DNA of 64,000 bases, taken from assembly GCA_022818135.1 (NCBI GenBank), contig JAFMSR010000014.1, positions 37,961,818 through 38,025,817 on the forward strand. The letters run 5' to 3'. Position 1 is the first letter of the stretch. Each line of letters begins with the position of its first letter. The position numbers were made by a program, and so were the translations under genes. The notes under the pieces are model-generated. The model was not told the origin of the DNA. It did no database searches and saw nothing but the letters and a program-made list of their open reading frames with translations. The stretch is from Saxidomus purpurata (taxonomy: Eukaryota > Mollusca > Bivalvia > Venerida > Veneridae). Shown piece after piece: positions 1 through 12,000 of the stretch.

Positions 1-342
1 CAGTAGGTACATGTATACACTCAATGTACATCAGTAGGTACATGTATACACTCAATGTACATCAGTAGGTACATGTATACACTCAATGTACATCAGTAGG
101 TACATGTATACACTCAATGTACATCAGTAGGTACATGTATACACTCAATGTACATCAGTAGGTACATGTATACACTCAATGTACATCAGTAGGTACATGT
201 ATACACTCAATGTACATCAGTAGGTACATGTATACTCTCAATGTACATCAGTAGTTACATGTATACACTCAATGTACATCATCGGTACATGTATACACTC
301 AATGTACATCAGTAGGTACATGTTGTATACACTCAATGTATA
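1..342. repeat. 31-bp minisatellite, about 11 copies
   Basis: The unit begins CAGTAGGTACATGTATACAC and continues TCAATGTACAT. Copies are almost identical up to about 235, then carry small changes (AGTAGTTAC, CATCGG, a TGT insertion). Each unit contains GTACAT and its complement ATGTAC separated by 11 bases, so each copy can form a small hairpin. The array runs off the left edge of the window and lies in an intron of the plus-strand gene. Confidence 0.95.
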
Positions 343-458
343 AAATTGAGATGTCGCAAAATTCACAGATTTTGTTAACAGAATAGAGTATTTGTCTAAT
401 GGATGAATTGGTGTTGAAATAAATTGCAGTTAAGTTTTACTTATATCTGATTAACCAG

Positions 459-553
459 GTCCGATAGACCATGAGGAAGCTCAGAAGAACAAGGAACGAG
501 GTGAACAGAGAAGGCACCAGACTGTGATCTCGCTCACGCCTGCAGACTGGAAG
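459..553 (+). CDS. Penultimate coding exon of the unrecognised plus-strand gene
   Basis: It has 95 bases, made of two bases of a split codon plus 31 codons. The peptide starts PIDHEEAQKN and ends LTPADWK. It is bounded by an AG acceptor at 457-458 and a GTACGT donor at 554. The codons look coding and only one frame is open. Confidence 0.68.
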
Positions 554-1925
554 GTACGTCTGCTTCCATGGTCAAGTGGTTAGAGTAGTTGAATTGATAT
601 ATCTGTAACCTCATAAAGATCGAGGGTCATGGGTCCAAGCCCTGCTACCGACCATGTCTCTTTGTGTGAGAAAGTTGACAGTTTCTTATGGAGGATAGGG
701 ATCAAGTACCTCTTCCCAGGAATGATGGTTCGGTTAATTGCTGACCTGTAAAAATAACAGACTGTTAACTCCTACAACATAACAGACTGGAAGGTAAACA
801 TGGCATTCAGTCCAGGAAATTGACACGCATCAGCACCAACTTGCTGTTTAATTCAACTAGTTCATTTCATCATTTTGCTCACCTGAGGGTAAAGAGCTCT
901 TGGTGAGCTGTTGTGATAACCATGTTTCCCTGCTGCTTTGTCAGCATTTTGCTTAAAATGACACCCTCGGAAAGAACTTTGTGGAGTAGTTTGTATTTAG
1001 TTATAGCTACTTGTTTTTTTCACGCTATTTGTAATCGGTATGATTCCAGGAAAGTATCAAGCCAGGAAAATATCTTCCTTTTTCAAATATATGAGAAAGT
1101 TATTAGGTTTAGGGTAAACTATTAGTAATATATTGAATAAATTTATCACAGATGTTCTTTTCCTTAATACTGAAAATTGGGTTATTTTCGCGAAGATTTG
1201 ATTTTCCCTTTTTTCGCAAATTTCCCCTTTGCTACATTAAAAATCTAGCGAAGGTTAATTTCACATAGACTCCGATGATTATGATTAAAATTCCCTAAAA
1301 AAAAGTAAATTTATGAAAATAAAAAAGATAATAAGTGTTTAGCTTTAAATATGAATGAAGCCTCTTATGGCGAAATTAATATTCTAGAACACATAGGTCT
1401 CAACCATAATCTCTTCCGATAAAAACACTTAAGTACACAACTAATTTATTTTGAAGTTCAGCACAATCAGACGTACGTTATTGAGAACTGTGGTTTTAGA
1501 ATATGTTAATGTTGTTAAGATAGGCTACGCTTTATAATCACAGCTGAACAGCTTTCATTATTTAAAACAATTTTCAAAATTTACTTTTATTTAGAGATTA
1601 TTTTGATCGTGATCCCCGTGATTAGAACATTGAAAATGTGTGGATAAGTCATGTGTGCTCACAAATCGTGAAACCTGTTTTAACAGTAAGTACATTTGCT
1701 GCATCTTCCTTACCAGTCTTGAGGAGATTTGTTAACTATCAGTGACTGATGATTTAAGAAAATTGCTATGAAAGACAATTTTGGCTAGACCATAATTGCA
1801 AGAAAACAATGAACTGTTGTATTTGTTACACTTTATAGGAACTTGTGAAGGTGTTTAAGATAGAAGAAGCAGCCATTCCACCGAGAGAGAGTCAAGAAAA
1901 TGGAGTGCAGAATGGGCGCGGCTGA
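459..1925 (+). CDS. Last two coding exons of an unrecognised plus-strand gene (partial, 5' end outside the window)
   Basis: Two exons join in frame: 459-553 (acceptor ...ttaaccag, donor GTACGT) and 1839-1925 (acceptor ...ctttatag, stop TGA at 1923-1925). Exon 459-553 begins with two bases of a split codon and ends on a codon boundary, and the next exon starts at phase 0. Together they encode a charged C-terminal tail of about 59 residues: a Glu/Lys/Arg/Gln-rich, probably helical stretch, then LTPADWKELVKVFKIEEAA, then a Ser/Asn/Gly-rich end. The other two frames of the first exon have early stops, which supports this reading. I do not recognise the family. The gene is convergent with the KY-like gene whose stop is at 8092. 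The 1.3 kb intron between the exons carries a SINE (566-785). Confidence 0.7.
566..785 (+). mobile_element. tRNA-derived SINE, family 2
   Basis: The head resembles a tRNA: TCAAGTGGTTAGAGTAGTTG (A-box-like) and GGGTCCAAGCCC (B-box-like). The family tail follows: CGACCATGTCTCTTTGTGTGAGAAAG, GGAATGATGGTTCGGTTAA, then a bipartite AACAGACTG / TAACTCCTACAACA end. The same order of blocks recurs about a dozen times in this window on both strands. Confidence 0.75.
1839..1925 (+). CDS. Terminal coding exon of the unrecognised plus-strand gene
   Basis: Twenty-eight codons plus TGA, starting ELVKVFKIEEAA and ending NGRG. It has an AG acceptor at 1837-1838 and its phase 0 matches the donor at 553. The 3' UTR probably follows. 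The first AATAAA I see downstream on this strand is near 3414, so the UTR could be about 1.5 kb, but this is not certain. Confidence 0.7.
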   Translation, partial: ELVKVFKIEEAAIPPRESQENGVQNGRG

Positions 1926-2626
1926 GACTGCGTTCATGGGGGAAAAACCGACTGGCTTTCTGAAGATATAACAGTACTTTGATTGCAACACTAGTTTGTT
2001 ACAAGACGGCTGAAATCCGAAATCTTCCTAATTTACGATATTGATTCTTGCAATGGAGAATTTGTGGTGTTCAGGGACTGTATTGTTGCAGACGCAGATG
2101 GCAGCACCAGTGACATCAGGAGAAAGTTGTTCGACAAGTCATGGTTGATAATAATGTTTATGGATTGAAATTAAGACACATTTTGCCACTTGCATAGAGT
2201 GCGCTATATTGAGAACAGAATACAGTGATCGTGACTTGTTTTTGGTGTTGATGTCATTGCCCAACTAGGACTTATTCAAACCATGGATAGCCACCTTACA
2301 CTGCCTAACTGCATGGTCACTGTTGTATAGTTATAAAGTTAGTAAATACAGTATATTTATATATTGGGAAAAACTGCTTGCATTCCCATTTTTCTGGTCT
2401 GTATGCATATGTTCAACTGCCTTAATACTCAACTGTGCAGAGGCACAGTTTTTGTACGGATATAGTTTGTAGTTACTAAAAGTATGCAAAAAGAGTTAGC
2501 TATCTGGTCATCTATAGTTTATTCTTATTTATTTTAGCTCGATTGTGAAGAAAGCTTGTAGCTTATCGAGTCACCTAGACGGAAAACGTACTGGTGTCTA
2601 TGAGGATGGTGATCCAATGGGCTGTA

Positions 2627-2676
2627 ACCCCCCTGGGGGGGGGGGGGGCACCTTGCCTTCCCCCCCCCCCCCCCCT
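2627..2676. repeat. C/G homopolymer tract in a decayed SINE
   Basis: Runs of C, G and C interrupt sequence that resembles the head of a minus-strand SINE family 1 copy. It may be a true low-complexity tract or a consensus error, as other long G tracts occur in this window. Confidence 0.6.
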
Positions 2677-4276
2677 TAATTTATATCTAACATGGTCTCT
2701 ATGTATCTGAATAACACAGTCATTATTCCATAAATGGTAATCCAATGCTGTACAATCAACAGCTTCCATGTAACTTATTCTGTGACAAATATTTTTTTAT
2801 TACTGTTTTACTGAAATATTGTACTCTGTGATTTACTGTGTGTAATGATTGGCGGTATATAGCTATTTGGATCAACTGTAATTCTTCACTGCGATTGTTT
2901 GGAGTAACTGGCAAAGTGAAAACACATCAGTTATCCTTTCATCTGTCACGTGTTACAAATGATTATAAGCAGCACCTGAGATAAAAATAGTGATCATGTT
3001 AGGCTGGTTAGCATAAAGCCTCGGGCACTTATCTCAACACGTTTATCGGGATATTAGTTAGGTGTTCAATACACGGACACTGTCAACATGGTTTACGAAC
3101 TGGTACTTAATTTTGCAATCTAAATTCTTCAGTTTTAGGAGATAAATGAAAAATTTCGGACCAAATTTTAATTAAATGTTTTCAAGGGAATAAGTTGAAA
3201 TCAATCAAAACGGGCCAAGTTTCAGTTTTCCTGATTCAAGGTTTGAAAGAATGCATAAGCTGCATATACAAGCTTATTAAATGCAGACATTTTGAACAAA
3301 ATTATTTTTATGATGTATCTATGCAAACAATTCAGGAAAGTTTTGTGTAATCATTTTTTGTGTACATCTCGTACTTACTTTTCTTTGTCAACTTGTTCTG
3401 TTAGCTGTTATTTTAATAAATTTGTACAACACTAAATTCATTCAAATTTATTTTTGCATTTTTATGCTAGCATATGAATGTCAACCCTATGCTCATTTTT
3501 GCACAGGACATTAGCGCCTTTCACTCTTCGAAGTTTAAAATTTGATTTAATAGCATCAAGTTGAAATTAAAAGATTTTTTTACATTGATTAATCTTGTTA
3601 AAGAATATAAAAATAATTATTATCCAGATGTATTTAGAAAGATAATTTGATGAAGGGGCTAATGTCCATTTTTGCAAAATCATAAAAGGGGCTTATGTCT
3701 TGTGCAAAATTAAGCTGAGGGGATAAATGAAAATTGTCAAAGAAGCCAAACGGGTCACTTTAGACACTTTACCGAAATGATGTCTTCTATCTTTAAGAGG
3801 TCACTTTTGGATAACAACATACACTCTATAGGGGCTTTATTTAAACAGATTGTTATTGTAATAATTAATTCCATTCTGTTCTGTTTCCATTCTGTTCATG
3901 ACGGTTTGGTACATGAACGAGCTGTTGGCGGGTAGTGTTGTACCACGTCTGGACAGCACAGGAATGAGATGCAAGAGATGGATCTTGTGGTTTTGGACGA
4001 GATTTTAACAGATTTCTCTTTCAGTTGTGATGGCAACCAGACTAAACTGAAATGGAATTCATCAATTCAGTTTGGTAGCGGACAAATTAAGAAACATACT
4101 AGTGTACTTTAACCAAACTTCACGTGAGTGATCAGTCCCAAAGCTAACTGTGCATATTAACGTTTCAGTTATTTTGGGCAGGATAACTGCTCTGTCTGAT
4201 TTAACGATATCTGTGCCATTACTCATATACCACTTGTATTTCAAGCAAACCACATGTGAGTGATCCAGATGAAACC

Positions 4277-4430
4277 AACCTCGAAGAGAGAGGTAATGTG
4301 GAAATTTACATCTTGCCGAGACACTTTCACCACGGCAATGGTGGGGATCGAACCCTGGACCAGCCTATCACAAGGCGAACCGCTATTGGCATCCATAGTA
4401 GTTCAGCTGAAGCAATGTTGTTTGAAGCAA
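4277..4430 (-). mobile_element. tRNA-derived SINE, family 3
   Basis: The minus-strand reading shows the family head: a B-box-like GGTTCGATCCCCACC and a preceding A-box-like stretch. On the plus strand the marks are GAGAGAGGTAATGTGGAAAT and GGTGGGGATCGAACCCTGGA. The same blocks occur at 36030, 38300, 55775 and 63567. Confidence 0.65.
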
Positions 4431-5647
4431 AATGTAGACAATGGACATCCGACAGTTGTAAATGCTCAAAAGTTATGCATACGTGTACTTAAGTGGATTA
4501 AAATTGGGACCTTTTTACCTTGTATTTATTTTGCAAAACTCAACACCCCCAAATTTTGATTCGCTGCGGCGAAGATTCAACTTTGAGCTATGTAAAGGTC
4601 ACTCGCTATTTGACATTGACCATTGACAAGCATGACGGATCAATCTCCAAGTCCCATTAAACTATCGTGTAAAGTTGGAAGACTGAACGCTGAAGGCAGA
4701 TATTCAGAGAAAAGAACAACCAATTAACCATAAGCAATTGTTTATTGCTAATAAAAGCATTTATATAGCACTTGATATAAATGTCTATACTTTCAATGGA
4801 TATTATGGCCTGTAAAAAATAAAAATATCATTTCTAAAAAGCAGTAACAGAGAAACTACTGAAAACAGAAAACAAAACAGAAAAACTTAACTTTTTAGTT
4901 GTTATAAACTGACAGAAACATTGTACTATTACCGAGGAGTTGTAAAAGCTGCAAGGTCTTTTGTCTACTGCTACTTCTTCTTTCTATGTAGCAGTTTCTT
5001 ATCTATAACATTTTCTTAAAGTTACAAAATGTCAGCCGTAAAATACCTTGCCATCAAATTGTTCCACAACGCAGTTATTTAAAATAAAGAAGAATTCTCG
5101 CCATTCAAAAATGTGATAGAATGCAAACCACAGATCCAACCGTCGAGTGCAGATCAGTGCGTAGTACAAACATGAACAATATACCATGTGAGCTTTCTAT
5201 TGAAGATTATTGCAATTATGGAAAGATAGACTTTGAAACATTTCTTATAACCATTAATTATGATAGATTTATATAGAATTTCTGAAATACAGTTAATGTT
5301 TTGTCTTATTTGTTTGTCTACAGTGATGACAGACTAACTAATAGTGAGATAATAACTTTCTATGCTAAGTTTTAAGCTTAGTTCATATAATTTACTACCG
5401 CAGTAAAAATTCCCTTAAGACACGAGGTAAATTCAGATTTTTATTTGTTCAGTCGGCGAGCAGAAAGTAAAAAAAAAAATTGTGAGCAAGCAAGCTGGAT
5501 GAAATAAACAAAACTAAATTGAGCACATTTGTAAAAGGAAGTTACTGTATGCTGGAAAATACATTGACTTACATATTTGAAAGGTTGAAAGGTTTTAATC
5601 AAGCTAAGTAGGTCAGCTATAAGAACAGTCTGAACGTTCGAAATAGT

Positions 5648-5790
5648 ATTTGGGTCATTTTTACAGGCGGGCAGTTTACCTAACCATCATTCCTGTGAAG
5701 AACTAGATTGCTTTCCTCCATAAAAAATGACTACTTTCTTGCATAAAAAGACATGGTCAGTAGCAGGGCTTTAACACATGACCTTCCAGG
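5648..5790 (-). mobile_element. tRNA-derived SINE, family 2
   Basis: The plus strand shows the family's complement: TCATTTTTACAGGCGGGCAG, TTTACCTAACCATCATTCCTG, AAAGACATGGTCAGTAGCAG. The tRNA head is truncated or diverged. Confidence 0.65.
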
Positions 5791-5799
5791 GAAGCGGAC

Positions 5800-8091
5800 A
5801 AGAACAGTCAGCGGCGGAGTCCCTTGTGTCAAAAAATTCAGGAAGTTTTGGACAACCTTTGATGCAAGGTCAACAGATGCTTAATTATGAATGGCATACA
5901 ACAATGTTCCTTTCTGTTCAAAGCATAATTCATTGTCATTACCTTCAAAATTTTGTCTGTTTTCAGCCATTCATATAGCAAAGTGACAATAAGGAATGAA
6001 AAAAAAAAGAAAGCGAAAAATATAACTAGAAAAATTCTTAACAGCTATAGTTTCACAACATACATATTATAAATATGCAACTAAGTTTCGAACAAAGTCC
6101 GCAGCATACAGTCAACATGTCATTAAAAGTTCCATTAAACAGACATTTATCTATTTCCTTTAAGGAAAAAGCGAAGTCAAAACAGTAAGAATTTCTTATT
6201 TTGTATAAAAATAGAAGCGAAAGTAGCACTTTTTTAGTATTGGTTTATCGCTGGAAGAGATTCTATCAAACTGCTGTGTTCAGCAAAATCATTATGTCTG
6301 TAAATTATGCTATCTAACGTGACATGTCAATTTAGTTTGGTTTCATAAACGGACGTAAACGAAATTGCACAGATTCTGATAAAACTTTTTCTTTTTGCAC
6401 CTAACTTTTTCTGGAGCATAAAAATCCTGAAAAAGTAACAAAAAAAATATGCCAGGCAGATAAACTGCATAGTAAAATGACCGAGTAGTTCATTGTAAAT
6501 AAAGATCAACAAAAAAAAAACACAGAAGAAATACAAAAATGTATATAAACATATAAAGTTACTATGCTACAGGAGCTGATTACACAAACAACAGTTGATT
6601 TACACATACACAAGGAAACAGGCATAGTAACATAGAGGGAGCTACACAAGCAGACGTAATGTGGGAATCAACACCATAACTGTACATAGATTTACTATTT
6701 TAAAAGGCTGTAGTTTACCAATACATTACAAAGTTGAAACAGCCCAGAAAGAAATGTTCACCGCTCTAGAATTATGATCATAATCAATGGCACTTAATCG
6801 ACCACAATGTTACGACAGCTACACATTACATTTGTATATTAGTGTAGCCGAGATATCATGTACATTATATTTTACACAGACATGTATTCTAGTAAAACAA
6901 CCAGCATCATTACAAAACTTACTTGCAGTTTTCAAAACAGTTTGAACCTTCAAATGTAAGGGAAAGTTTTTTTCCAAAGACAGAACAAGGGGGAGTCTTT
7001 CAATGCAAAAATTACCATCTGAGAAAATAAATTGGAAAAAGATCACAGCAAATATGGTTTGGTATGTACTTGATCTGTGTTTATAAATAGACAAAGTCTT
7101 GTTGTAAGTAAAGTGTTCTATGATATTAACTGCAGAGATCAACTGCTTGGTTTTGTCTGTACTAGCTTCAAAAGAACTTTAGTTTTTCTGTTACTTGAAA
7201 ACATCAATCCCGTAGTGTGGTTTCTAACCATGATCTCCTTCTCGCCCCAAGAATGACTGTTGCAAGTGCCAAAAATGAGATGAAACAATAAAAGAACTTG
7301 AATTTGAAAAAAAAACTAAGGCTGGCATATATTAGTACTGTACATTGGTTAATATTCACGATGATTTTATCTAAAAAAACTTACTTTAAAAGATTCATTT
7401 CCCATAGATTTACTATCAGAGAATTCTCCTTTCGTGAAATTAAAATTCACAAATAAGACTGTCTGCTCACAATTCGTGAAATTTTCAACACGTGAAAATT
7501 ACCCAGTTTACAGGATAAGCCGTAACAATCAGATCTCGTGCTTTAAAAATGAATAATTACAGCAGTGATAAATATCTGCTATTAAATATATCACATAAAA
7601 TTCAACCCTGTGCCATCGATGATCAAATATTAACATTCGAACTGTTATGAAATATGGAAAATTCACATGCAAGAGTCTTTATTTGCTAAATGACTGCAAA
7701 CTGAGCACTTCTACATAGTAGGAAGCTGCTGTTAATAATTCTACTATTCTCCAATAAAACAGACCTTAAATATACAGACTCAAGTCTATACCTCTGCCAT
7801 TTAGTTAGATGAAAAGAAGTTTTTTAAACAGCCTCTATTTCTCTTCATACACATTCACTAATTCCATTTTACTTTTTAATGTTCAGAGTTCCTTTGACAA
7901 AAATTCCATAAAACTGATGTTCAATCGCATGTCTCACTATAGCAGGTGCAGTAGAGAGTGATACAGAAATGGCAATACATCCATTACACTAGCACCATAT
8001 ATTAAGCAAAGCACATACCTACTTACATTCAAAAGTATACTAAAATTGTAATAAATGTCAACTTTAAATCCTACATTAACTCACACAATGT
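5800..8091. other. 3' flank of KY-like gene 1 (AT-rich, no gene seen)
   Basis: No coding exon is supported. On the minus strand a possible polyadenylation signal AATAAA (TTTATT on plus, 7678-7683) lies about 410 bases past the stop codon of KY-like gene 1, so part of this stretch is probably its 3' UTR. Open frames at 6327-6536 and 6819-7142 have no recognisable features. Confidence 0.5.
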
Positions 8092-9061
8092 CTAGATATT
8101 ATATTCCAATAATGTGGCGTAATTTGACCGGTCACCACCGTAATTTGCATTAAGCGTGACCTTTACAGATTTGCCATATAGACCGCCTAATTTTACACGC
8201 CCCTCCCACAAGCTCTTCTGGGGTGATTGCAGGTGTGTCCAATCGTTTCCCGCTACCACTGCGACAGCTTCTGCCTTTGGAACAGACACTCGGAACAGAA
8301 CTTCATCGCCACCATCTGGATTTAGAGTCAACGGCTTTTCCATGAAACAACCCTCTTTCCACTGTGCGTATTGCTTTGGGTATGGACAAGCCTGAACGCT
8401 CAACTTCTTACAATTAATCAGGTAATTATACACTCCAGGCAATTGCTGACTAGTGTCACTTGCTGGTATGGAGTACAACTGAAGCTTGTAAAACCCGACA
8501 GCTGGCAAGGTAACGAGAAAGCTGACCATGGTACCCTGTGTTTGGGTGAAGACAAACTCGGGAAAATCTTTATCGCTCTCGGCATCAATTAGGTTGGCGG
8601 TAACTCTCATATCCTGCCCAGTAGCAAACTGAATATCTACAGTGTTCTTATCTAGATGGATTACTGGATCATGATGACTTAAGGTGCTCATACCAAACTC
8701 GTTAAACTTGGGTTGTGCGCCAAGATAACCGCTCGGTAACTTAGGTAACGGAACTGCTTTAACATCTTCATTACATTCTACAAGGTACTGAGCTACATGG
8801 AAAAGTGTTGTGCCCTCCGTCGATGGGTCGTTGGCATAAATCTCCAAACCAAATTCTCCTCTCGCGGGTGCGGTGATGTTGAAGTACGCAGTATTACCCA
8901 CAATCCTATTCATACAGTAGCCTTCCAATTCAGAATCGCTACTTCCATTGCTCTTCAATTTTGCCATGAACTGCATCGTTTTTGGAATGCGGAACTGTAA
9001 CTCCGCTTTGCCGTCCCTAGTCAAGACAGTGGCCGTCTGCTGGTAAGTGGCCAAACCATAC
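8092..9061 (-). CDS. KY-like gene 1, coding exon 10 (terminal)
   Basis: 970 bases starting with the last base of a split Arg codon (AG|G) and ending in TAG at 8092-8094. It encodes residues 501-823: three Ig-like repeats, two with the signatures GEFGLEIYANDP and GFYKLQLYS. This is by far the longest exon and has no intron, unlike the middle of the gene. Confidence 0.9.
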
Positions 9062-12000
9062 CTTAAAAAACAGTTCAATTTGTAAAATAATATTACATTG
9101 AAATTTTAAAGGAAAGGGGTAAAGGGAAAGATTAAACTTGAGTTACCACTGTTAAGATTCATACACCTACAAACAAAGTGTTTGGAACATTGACCCCAAA
9201 CGCATCCCAAATTTTTCTCCCCATATGGGTAAGTAATTAATGTACTAAGATTGGCTACATACCTTATTTCTACCTTATGTTCAGAGAAAGAAATAAGATA
9301 TTCAACACAACAGTATGTGTGACATAACAAAGTGACTCCTATCCCTGTTTGGCAGTGGTGTAAACACAAATTACTGATGTCAAACTACAATCAGTATCGG
9401 GTGCTCGGAGTCTTGTTTTGACATGTGCTATCAACCACAAGGTTTGTATACATGTAAAAATCTAAATGTATTTCCTGGGTTTGTAACATTGTGGGCATTA
9501 GAGAGTGAAAGTAAATACAATTATTCCTAATAAGAATATGCTGTTACATGTATAGTTAGAACAAAATATTTTGATTATTTCTGAACATGCCATAAGTGTG
9601 GAGAAATTGCTATCTGGGTTCACTTCAATGACATCTTTATAGACTAACAGGATCCACTGATAGAGTCTATGATACAGCTTCAATCTTTTAAAGAAATTAT
9701 AAATGGAAAAATGCATTAATAACTCATATACTCGATGAAACATGCACTTAGTGTACATGATAATTTGTTTTTAATCATAAAAACATGCATGCAGCTAATA
9801 TAAATCAATCCTTACCTGAAGAAAGCAGCGCCTGGTCCCCAGTTCAGGTAGGCACATGGTGGGAATGGCTCTGGTTCCGGGCTGCTTACTTCTTCTTGAA
9901 CTATCTTAAACTCGCACACCTACAAGTACAAATCAAGATTCTGAACTTAGGGAATTAATACATGCTGAGCAACAATATAGCGGGCTTTTGTAACAAGTCT
10001 GTTTCCAGAATAGCTAATGATCTGTTAAATTTATCATGTATAAGTATTTGAACTCTTTCTTGCCAAAATGTGATCAATTTTCGAGTTGTAAGTGATCCTA
10101 CACAGCTATATTGTGGAGTTTTTTATTCACGATTTTTCTGTTTTCTGTTTATTCCCAAGTTTTTGTATTTGTGACCAGGCAATATTTTTTATATGAAGTC
10201 ATTGTTTTCCTGCTATTTTAGCGAGTTTGATAAAAATAAAAACTTTGCGAAAAGAATGACTTTTACAGTATCTCATCTACAAACTAAAACCCTGCCTAAG
10301 TACCTGTAAGATTTTGACTGGTTCTAACCATTGTTCAACCATAAAATAAAAAATATTAGCAAAATGTAGTTGACACCTTGACAATATAGCTTGCAGAACT
10401 TGTCTTTGAGTAAATCAATTAAACTTATACCACTTTGTAAAATGATGTGAGTAACTGGACAACTCAAACAAAAATCAAGGTCCCCTGTAGTACATTAAGT
10501 TTGCATCTATAGGTGCAAGGGTATCATACCTGTGTGTACATGCAACGTGTAAGTGTATATGTCATGTGTAATCTGTTCAGCATTACCTACATACACACAC
10601 ACATATATGTCCTACATAACTTACCAGTACCATTAGTCTCTTCTGCTTGCAGAAATGTTCCAGGACGAAACAAAGATAGAAGAAAAAGAAACTGACTTAT
10701 GACAATAGACTGAGGACACAATGAAAGTGTAACAGTAACTGGCCACAGTCTGTTAACAGAGATGTAGATATGTTAATCTTTTCAAAGGATATATTAACAG
10801 TTTTGACACGAGGTATTCACAAATGACAATAATTTTTTGTGTTTGTCTAAATTTAATCACATTTGACATATTCAACCTAAACTATACAACGTATTCTTGT
10901 AATACCGGTAGATAGCATTATGTTGATGTTTCCCTTAACAAATTTCAATGTCTATAATGTCTTTTATTATTTTTTAAACAGAACTTTTGGGGTAGAAAAA
11001 ATACAGTCTTACGATCTTTGACCATAAAAGTGACCTTAAACTGGAAAGGTATGGGCAACAACGCGAGAAATAGCTTCAAAATAAGTCCTCATGTGTAGAG
11101 GTTACAGCCCAGTCAAAGAATAAAAGAACATAACCCTTACTTACAAGTTTGAGCCTCAGCTGTGACCTTGACCTTAAAGGTAGCCCCATGTGTGTTGTGC
11201 ATGACAAACCTTTGTTGTACGGACAACAACTGTGTGAAGTTATTTCCAAATTAGTCTATAAATGTAGAAGTTACAGTTTGGACAAGACATACTGGTACAT
11301 AACCCTATTTGACAGGTTTGAGTCCCAAGTGTGACCTTAACCTTAAAGGTAGCTTGGTGGGTGTGGGGAATGACACACCCTTGATGTATGGGCAACACTT
11401 ATATGAAGTTATTTAAAAATCAGTCAATGCATGTAGAAGTTACAGCCTGGACACAAAGTATTGGTAACAACCCTTTTCACTGACTTTTGGATCTAAGTGT
11501 GACCTTGACCTTCAAGGCAGTTACCTGAACTAAGGCCAACAATTATTGAAGTATGAAGTTATTAAAAATTCAGTCAATGCATGAGAAGTTACAGCCTGTA
11601 CTGGAAGTACCAGTATATAACCATACATTACAGGTTTGGAGTCCCAAGCCTGACCCTGACCTCGGAGGTAGCAACCTATCTGTTGTGCATGATACACCCT
11701 TGTGTTATGGGCAACAACAGCAGTAAGTTAATTCTACTTGCATCAAATTTAAAGCCTGGGCATGAAATGAGGACAGACTGACAGAACAACGAAAACCTAA
11801 TGAAATGCACATTCCACAATGTTTTCAAAGAGAGTTAGATGCAGATGAGGTATGGCTGTGGGAATTGATTTTGGAATGTTGCAGGAGTGGTTTGCAACCT
11901 GAAACAGGACTTGATGCAGACAAGGTAAGACTGTGGGAATTGATCTTGAGTTGATGTAAGCGGGTTAGAAAAGAGTACAAGTTATTTAAGAATGAAAGGG

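Larger units (their letters stand above)
1926..5640. other. Intergenic / 3' UTR region between convergent genes
   Basis: No coding exon could be supported. It holds the probable 3' UTR of the left gene, a degenerate SINE family 1 fragment (about 2520-2626, minus), a C/G homopolymer tract (2627-2676) and a SINE family 3 copy (4277-4430). The rest is AT-rich unique-looking sequence. Short open frames at 4256-4559 overlap the SINE and are not genes. Confidence 0.6.

Noticed and set aside
1..342. CRISPR-like array
   Set aside because: Direct repeats follow each other without unique spacers, in a eukaryotic intron; it is a minisatellite.
8156..9000. Plus-strand ORFs of 67-79 codons
   Set aside because: Antisense shadows of the terminal exon of KY-like gene 1.
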